Of a stretch of DNA of 64,000 nucleotides, positions 58,917-64,000 are shown in pieces. The stretch is from Pseudomonadota bacterium. GTDB lineage: Bacteria > Myxococcota_A > Polyangia > Polyangiales > Polyangiaceae. The stretch is taken from NCBI GenBank assembly GCA_023428245.1, contig JAEYYX010000049.1, positions 1 to 64,000 on the forward strand, given 5' to 3'. How positions within the stretch are numbered: position 1 is the stretch's first letter; each line of letters begins with the position of its first letter. The notes under the pieces are model-generated. The model was not told the DNA's origin, did not search any database, and saw nothing but the letters and a program-made list of their open reading frames with translations. The position numbers were made by a program, and so were the translations under genes.

Positions 58917-60317
58917 CTACCGGCCAGATGTCCCGGAGGGAGCTTCGGGTGCGGCGGAGGCAGAATGGCTCGCCTTGCGATCCGCAAGGAAACGCTCGAG
59001 CGTGTGAGTCGTCATCTTGCCCGAAACGACTTCAGGATCCGACAGCAGCGCTTTCTGAAGCGCGATGTTCGTGCGGATACCACCGATGATGTACTCATCG
59101 AGAGCTCCCTTCATCCTCGAGATCGCCTGACCTCGCGTGGGCGCGTGCACGATGACCTTCGAGAGAAGCGAGTCGTAATTCGGCGGAACCCGCCATCCAC
59201 CAAACACTCCCGAGTCCACGCGCACCCCGGTTCCGCCAGGCGGATTGTACTCGCGGATTTGTCCCGGGGACGGCGCGAAGGTCTCAGGATCTTCCGCCAT
59301 GATGCGACACTCGATCGCGTGCCCGCGGAACTTCCAGGTGCGCGTGTCGGGCAGATTCAGCTTCTCACCAGCGGCGGCGCGAAGCTGCTCAACAACTAGA
59401 TCAACGCCCGTGACCATTTCCGTCACAGGATGCTCGACCTGCACTCGCGTGTTCATCTCCATGAAATAGAGAGCGCCGCTCTCGTCCATGAGGAACTCGA
59501 GAGTCCCGAGACCCACGTAGCCGGTCTCGAGGATGGCGCGGCGAATGACATCGCCCATCTTCAAGCGCTGCGCGTCGCTGAGCGACGAGCTCGGCGATTC
59601 CTCGATGAGCTTCTGGTTTTTTCGCTGGAGCGAACACTCGCGCTCACCGAGAGTCCAGGCCTGACCATGTTGATCGGCGAGAGCCTGGAACTCGATGTGC
59701 TTGGGACGCACGACGAGTTTCTCGAGGTAGAGCTCCGCCGAAGCAAAAGAGATGGCCGCTTCGGCCGTCGCGGATTCGAAACCGCGCATGACCTCTTCGT
59801 CGTTCGTCGCGACGCGCATGCCGCGACCACCACCACCCCCGCGCGCCTTGAGCATCACGGGATAGCCGATCCTCTGCGCTTCAAGGACCGCGTGCGCGGC
59901 GTCTTTGAGCGCTTCGCTGCCCGGCAAGAGCGGCAGACCAAACTTCCTCGCCGTCTCACGGGCGGTGAGTTTGTCACCCCAAAGCTTCATAGCTTCGGCG
60001 GAAGGTCCGATGAACGTCAGACCACACTTGGCCACCACCTCTGCGAAATGGGGATTTTCGGAGAGGAAGCCATAGCCAGGATGAATCGCGTCAGCCGCCG
60101 TCACTTCGGCGGCGCTGATGATCGCCGGAATGTTCAGGTAACTCGCGCGAGCGGGCGCAGGCCCGATGCACACCGCTTGATCCGCAAACCGGGTGTGGAG
60201 CGCGCCGTTATCGGCTTCCGAATGCACGGCGACCGTTTGGATTCCGAGCTCGCGACAGGCGCGAATGATACGGATCGCGATCTCGCCGCGATTGGCGATG
60301 AGTACTTTTTTGAACAT
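58917..60317 (-). CDS. accC: Biotin carboxylase subunit of acetyl-CoA carboxylase
   Basis: A 466-residue biotin carboxylase with an ATP-grasp fold: opening KKVLIANRGEIAIRI, ATP loop KARGGGGGRGMR, biotin/bicarbonate site EFLMDESG, and NTRVQVEHPVTE. It carboxylates biotin on AccB with ATP and bicarbonate, the first step of fatty acid synthesis. It lies 18 bases after accB in one transcript. The C-terminal 15 residues (Ser/Ala/Gly-rich) are extra. accA and accD are not in the window. Confidence 0.96.
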   Translation of the reverse strand: MFKKVLIANRGEIAIRIIRACRELGIQTVAVHSEADNGALHTRFADQAVCIGPAPARASYLNIPAIISAAEVTAADAIHPGYGFLSENPHFAEVVAKCGLTFIGPSAEAMKLWGDKLTARETARKFGLPLLPGSEALKDAAHAVLEAQRIGYPVMLKARGGGGGRGMRVATNDEEVMRGFESATAEAAISFASAELYLEKLVVRPKHIEFQALADQHGQAWTLGERECSLQRKNQKLIEESPSSSLSDAQRLKMGDVIRRAILETGYVGLGTLEFLMDESGALYFMEMNTRVQVEHPVTEMVTGVDLVVEQLRAAAGEKLNLPDTRTWKFRGHAIECRIMAEDPETFAPSPGQIREYNPPGGTGVRVDSGVFGGWRVPPNYDSLLSKVIVHAPTRGQAISRMKGALDEYIIGGIRTNIALQKALLSDPEVVSGKMTTHTLERFLADRKASHSASAAPEAPSGTSGR

Positions 60318-60335
60318 GGCAGCGAGCCCGGCGAA

Positions 60336-60785
<450 letters not shown>

Positions 60786-60859
60786 CGGGCGTCTATTTTC
60801 CTTGGCGCGAAATCCCCGTCTCCGGGGGCCGAGACGCTAGCGCCGATGGTTCCTCTCGA

Positions 60860-61309
60860 CTACCCCTCTTTCGTCGCTCGCAGCACCGCGCACAGCCCCA
60901 CAAGCGCGATCGAGTAGGAGCGGACTCCGAACCCGGCGACCTTAGCGAGACACGCCGGCGCGACCACCGAGGTGTGGCGAAATGTTTCGCGCGCCTCGGG
61001 GTTCGAAATGTGGACCTCCACAACCGGAATCCCGCTCGCCCGCACCGCGTCGTACAGGGCGTAGGAGTAGTGGGTGTAGGCGCCGGGGTTCAGAAGCACC
61101 CCCGAGAAACCGTCCGCCCCCGCCTCCCCGATCCAGGTGACGAGTTCCCCCTCGGAGTTGCTCTGGCGACACACGAGCTCAGCCCCGAGACCCTGGGCCT
61201 CCCGGGTCAGGATCTCGTGGAGCTCGGCTAAGGTCGTCCGGCCGTAGATCTCGGGCTCGCGCAGACCGAGACGCTGCAGGTTCGGTCCACTGACGACGAG
61301 AATCCTCAT
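60860..61309 (-). CDS. aroQ: Type II 3-dehydroquinate dehydratase
   Basis: A 149-residue enzyme for step three of the shikimate pathway. Typical features are MRILVVSGPNLQRLGLREPEIYGRTT (catalytic Tyr and Arg), NPGAYTHYSYAL, and HISNPEARETFRHTSVVAP with the catalytic His. The start at 61309 is fixed by the shared N-terminus and overlaps the roadblock gene's stop by four bases (ATGA). In many bacteria this gene precedes accB, often with efp between; here efp is absent. Confidence 0.95.
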   Translation of the reverse strand: MRILVVSGPNLQRLGLREPEIYGRTTLAELHEILTREAQGLGAELVCRQSNSEGELVTWIGEAGADGFSGVLLNPGAYTHYSYALYDAVRASGIPVVEVHISNPEARETFRHTSVVAPACLAKVAGFGVRSYSIALVGLCAVLRATKEG

Positions 61310-61662
61310 GCGAGCTCGGCGACAAGCTGGGGCGCGAGCAGTCGAAGTGCGAAGCGCGCTTTGCCTGCATTGCCTGTGGGGGAGAGGGTCATCGCGACGA
61401 AGTACCGATCGCTCACAACCCGAACGATAGTCGTCATTTTCTCGCTGCGCAGAGATACCTCCTCGGTTCCCCCCGCCTGGAGCATGTCCGCGGTGCGCTG
61501 GATCTGCTTGACCAGAACGCTCACCTCCGCGCCGACCACCTCGATATCGTAGGGTGACTCCGAGGCGACATAGGTTTCCACCGGGATCCCCTCGAAATCC
61601 ATGAGCAACCCGGCGTAGCCTCCCGAGCTCTCTACCGCGGTCTTCAGCGCTTCTTTGAACAT
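61306..61662 (-). CDS. Roadblock/LC7 domain protein
   Basis: A 118-residue single-domain roadblock/LC7 (MglB-like) protein: MFKEALKTAVESSGGYAGLLMDFEGIPVETY with the long first helix, then SVLVKQIQRTADML and strands VSLRSEKMTTIVRVV. MglB proteins are GAPs for small GTPases (MglA) that set cell polarity and motility; this copy has no MglA neighbour. It is encoded directly ahead of aroQ with overlapping stop and start. An in-frame extension to 61713 exists, but the ATG at 61662 gives the normal N-terminus. Confidence 0.85.
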   Translation of the reverse strand: MFKEALKTAVESSGGYAGLLMDFEGIPVETYVASESPYDIEVVGAEVSVLVKQIQRTADMLQAGGTEEVSLRSEKMTTIVRVVSDRYFVAMTLSPTGNAGKARFALRLLAPQLVAELA

Positions 61663-61806
61663 GATAGCGGCGATCATAGGCCAAGAGTGCGGGGCCGCGG
61701 AAGTTTCGCACACCGAAATCGGTGGGACCTTTCCACAGCCACGGGCTCGAGGTTCGACTCCTCAGGAGTCATGCCCGCCTCGGAGGGGGGCGGACGCCCG
61801 GTATCG

Positions 61807-62175
61807 CTAGGGCCCGCTGTCCCCGGGGCGAGCGCCCTCGAACAGGTAAACGACCTCCGTCTTCCGAACGAGGCCAAGCTGGTCCCGGGCGGCGCGCTCG
61901 ACGAAAGCCGGGTCCGTCTTGATGGCCTGGGCGGCCGCACGCAGCTCGACAATGCGCCGCTTCGTGAGGGAGATCTCCGCTTCGACGCGGGCTCTCTCCG
62001 CCTCCAGCTCCTCGTGTCGGGTGTAACCGCGCGAGCCAACCAGCATCGCAGGCGCTCCGAACACCCCGAGCAAGAGCAGGCTCACCGGCAAAGCGCGCCG
62101 CAGCCACTCTCGGCGGGCGCGTCGGACGGCGCCGCCCGTGCGCGAAGGGAGGCTCTCCAAGTTCTCTCCGTCCAT
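61807..62175 (-). CDS. FtsB/DivIC-type septum formation protein
   Basis: A 122-residue bitopic protein: short Arg-rich cytoplasmic part, one membrane segment (ALPVSLLLLGVFGAPAMLV) and a periplasmic coiled coil (HEELEAERARVEAEISLTKRR), then a small C-terminal domain (ERAARDQLGLVRKTEVVYLF). Such proteins join the FtsL/FtsQ division complex. LVRKTEVVYLF matches the DivIC/FtsB end. Start at 62175 (MDGENLES) is chosen; a frame-open upstream codon is seven residues earlier. It is the first gene of the leftward run that continues with roadblock, aroQ and acc. Confidence 0.85.
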   Translation of the reverse strand: MDGENLESLPSRTGGAVRRARREWLRRALPVSLLLLGVFGAPAMLVGSRGYTRHEELEAERARVEAEISLTKRRIVELRAAAQAIKTDPAFVERAARDQLGLVRKTEVVYLFEGARPGDSGP

Positions 62176-62614
62176 GGACTTATGGAAGATTATCACCTTG
62201 CTTCGGCTTCGAGGTCAAATCCTCGGCAGCTTTTCCGCCGGGTGGTTCGTTGCGGCGGCGCTTTCATCTAGGTTCATCTAAGGCTCGGGCATCTGGGTAG
62301 GGCTCGGGCATCTGGGTTCATCTGGGGCTCTCGGGAGCGAGCAAGTCACTCGCCGGTGACTCACCGACGTCGGACCGCAGCCCAACTCGGCACCGCTGCC
62401 CCTGGCCATACTCCGCGGGGTCCCTCCGACAAGGACCGGCTCGTCTCACCCGCGGGATTCTGAGAACTTTGCTTTCCGGAGAAAATTCTCGCGGCACGGG
62501 CGGGCAAGAGCCTGGAAAATCGCGCGACTCGGACTTTCTTCGGGGAGCCGTCGCGCTATCGTCCGGCCGATTTTGATGCACCCCGGCGGGAATCCTCCCA
62601 GCCATGAGAGAAGT
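62176..62614. other. Intergenic region upstream of the kinase gene
   Basis: A 439-base stretch between divergent genes, with no frame I can support. It holds a 19-base direct repeat (see next entry), the small palindrome GTCACTCGCCGGTGAC at 62346-62361, and no clear sigma-70 or sigma-54 elements. Near-matches to GG-N10-GC are one base off. Confidence 0.5.
62282..62317. repeat. Short direct repeat upstream of the kinase
   Basis: GGCTCGGGCATCTGGGT occurs at 62282-62298 and again at 62301-62317, two bases apart. A related TCATCT unit flanks both sides. It may bind a regulator or be a simple duplication. Confidence 0.7.
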
Positions 62615-64000
62615 ATGAGCCACACCGAAGTATTGCGCGCCGAGCTCGAGAGACTCTTCGACCTGGACGAGCTAATCCAATTGAGCAGCCAGTCCTTGGG
62701 TTTCGATCCCACTGAAGTCGGAAGCCAGGCGACCCTAGGATCATTCGCGGGCGCGCTCGTGTCCTTTTGTGAGAAGGAGGACGCGATCTTCGCGCTTGCT
62801 GACGCACTACGTGCGTCCGGACGCGATTTGCATCCGCGTATCATCTCTCTCTTGAATGGTGAGCCAGATAAGGAAACGCTCCTGTCGCCGGGTTCCAGCC
62901 TCGGCGGATACCAGATCGCCCGAAAGATCGGGGAAGGTCGCGTGGGGGTGACCTACGTAGCACGCGGCCCCGAGGGTGACGTGCGACTCAAAGTTCTCAC
63001 ACCCGAGGCCACCCGTGATCGCCGCGGCTTGCAGCGGTATCTCACAGCAACCCGCCTCATCGACCGGGCCCACATCACGGGCGTACCGGAGCTCATCTTC
63101 GCCGGGCGCTTGGATGATCGTTATGTCGTCATCCATAGGACTCCAGAAGGGCAGCCCTTGGCTGTGCGCGTCGGACGAACAGGTCCGATGCACATCAACG
63201 AAGCGCGCGGAGTGATCGCCGCGGTGTCGGAGGTCCTGTCGCGTCTCCACTCGAAGGGCCTGGTCCATGGTGACCTGTCTCTCGACAATATCCTCACCTA
63301 CCGACTCCCCACTGGCGAAACGGGGATTTCTTTGCTCGACGCTGGGACTCACTTCATCCGCATCCGGCCCGGCCGGACGCGCACAGGCCTCGCCTCGACC
63401 GGGAGTAACCCACGCACGGTCTCCCCCGAGCAAATTCGCGGCGCCGAACCTACGGCGCACAGCGATGCGTACGCGCTCGGCGCCGTGACGTTCGAGCTCC
63501 TCACGGGCAAGCCGCCCTTCGAAGGCGACGCCCTCGAGATGGCCTATGGTCACCTCACCCGCACCCCTGCCACGCCAAGCAGCATCGCCCCCCGCGGCTG
63601 GATCGGAGCGGACCTCGATCAGCTCGTGCTCTCCCTGCTCGCCAAGGAACCGGACGCCCGCATCGCGGTCTCTCTCCTGCCCGATCGCCTGGAAGACCTC
63701 ATCCATTCGCGACGCCCCGGACAAGACCAGCGTCAAGAAGCCGAAGAGCTGGAGCAGAAGCTCGTCGCCGATCCGACGAACCTCGAGCTCGCAGCGTCCC
63801 TCGAAGCCACTGTGGGTCACGGTGTTTCCGCTGAGCAAGTCGGGCAGGCCTTCCGCCTGGCCGCATCGATGCTCGATGACGCCGAGCAGGCCGAAGACAA
63901 GAAGAGACTCCTCTTACGTGCTGCGCGCCTCTTCGAAGCGAAGAAGGAGACGCTCGAGAAAGCAGAGCAGGTCTACGCCGAGCTGCTCACGGAGGATCCG
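62615..64000 (+). CDS. Ser/Thr protein kinase with death-like N-terminal domain (3' end outside the window)
   Basis: Open from an ATG at 62615 to the window end (462 codons, no stop). Residues 5-70 resemble the bacterial death-like effector-associated domain (FDLDELIQLSS, LGFD, ALVSFCEKE, LADAL). Residues 98-360 are a Ser/Thr kinase: Gly loop GEGRVG 106-111, Lys126 in VRLKVL, HGDLSLDN with Asp220 and Asn225, DAG (Asp242) in place of DFG, SPEQIRG, and HSDAYALGAVTFELLTGKPPF. HRD is HGD and DFG is DAG, so activity is possible but not certain. After residue 375 come charged helices that look like the start of a TPR-like region. No membrane segment is seen so far. Confidence 0.85.
   Translation, partial: MSHTEVLRAELERLFDLDELIQLSSQSLGFDPTEVGSQATLGSFAGALVSFCEKEDAIFALADALRASGRDLHPRIISLLNGEPDKETLLSPGSSLGGYQIARKIGEGRVGVTYVARGPEGDVRLKVLTPEATRDRRGLQRYLTATRLIDRAHITGVPELIFAGRLDDRYVVIHRTPEGQPLAVRVGRTGPMHINEARGVIAAVSEVLSRLHSKGLVHGDLSLDNILTYRLPTGETGISLLDAGTHFIRIRPGRTRTGLASTGSNPRTVSPEQIRGAEPTAHSDAYALGAVTFELLTGKPPFEGDALEMAYGHLTRTPATPSSIAPRGWIGADLDQLVLSLLAKEPDARIAVSLLPDRLEDLIHSRRPGQDQRQEAEELEQKLVADPTNLELAASLEATVGHGVSAEQVGQAFRLAASMLDDAEQAEDKKRLLLRAARLFEAKKETLEKAEQVYAELLTEDP

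Noticed and set aside
61735..61775. tRNA-like T-arm (GAGGTTCGACTCCTC) between two genes
   Set aside because: The arm is only four pairs, no acceptor stem matches upstream, and no anticodon arm can be placed.
62955..63420. Calling the kinase a dead pseudokinase because of HGD and DAG
   Set aside because: Lys126, Asp220, Asn225 and Asp242 are all there, and HGD occurs in active bacterial kinases, so inactivity cannot be claimed.
62807..63838. Minus-strand 343-codon frame over the kinase
   Set aside because: The plus-strand frame runs open through the kinase motifs to the window end; the minus frame is its shadow.

Overview
The window looks like a chromosomal core segment of a myxobacterium-like member of the Myxococcota (Polyangia type). 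The support is indirect but consistent. DNA is GC-rich and gene-dense. There are many secreted lipoproteins with Gly/Ser-rich linkers and MopE-type calcium-like motifs, and a DUF2330 protein with a MYXO-CTERM-like tail. There are also AgmX/PglI-like repeats, a MerR-TPR fusion, FHA-containing sigma-54 activators, type IV pilus motor ATPases, and a eukaryote-like Ser/Thr kinase. No species can be named from sequence alone. No rRNA, tRNA, CRISPR array, prophage or insertion sequence was found.

Layout. 1-12 kb: a GH94 sugar phosphorylase, an M17 aminopeptidase, an Mrp/ApbC Fe-S carrier, a multi-S1-domain protein with a 5' hairpin, rpsT behind a clear promoter and a 56-codon leader ORF, acs, a HAD phosphatase and an AgmX-like lipoprotein. 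12-20 kb: a PilZ-like/coiled-coil lipoprotein pair, a transpeptidase, a DUF2330 protein, a Nudix CoA pyrophosphatase, a PAP2 membrane protein and a rhodanese-MoeB fusion. 20-29 kb: pilB-pilT, purF, two cysteine-rich lipoproteins, an SRAP protein ending in a beta-clamp-like motif, a DUF192 lipoprotein and a cyclophilin lipoprotein. 29-36 kb: a yceD-rpmF-fabD-fabG-acpP-fabF-nrdR-ribD cluster, then def. 36-47 kb: a regulatory block with a divergent doxX/LysR pair, an operon of a 77-aa protein, an FHA-degenerate CpaF protein, a histidine kinase and a sigma-54 response regulator, a MerR-TPR protein, and a nitrilase divergent from an FHA-sigma-54 activator. 47-62 kb: parC-parE-bamA, gyrA-nth, and a leftward ftsB/divIC-roadblock-aroQ-accB-accC run. 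62-64 kb: a Ser/Thr kinase with a death-like N-terminal domain, cut by the window end.

How they fit. Housekeeping dominates: fatty acid synthesis (acc, fab), DNA topology, ribosomal proteins, outer-membrane assembly and cofactor sulfur transfer. Signalling genes are interleaved. The items most worth a second look are the SRAP protein with a QLDLF tail, the death-domain-like kinase, the FHA-pseudo-CpaF/two-component operon, the divergent genes sharing a CATG start, and a GyrA with alanine at the key quinolone position.
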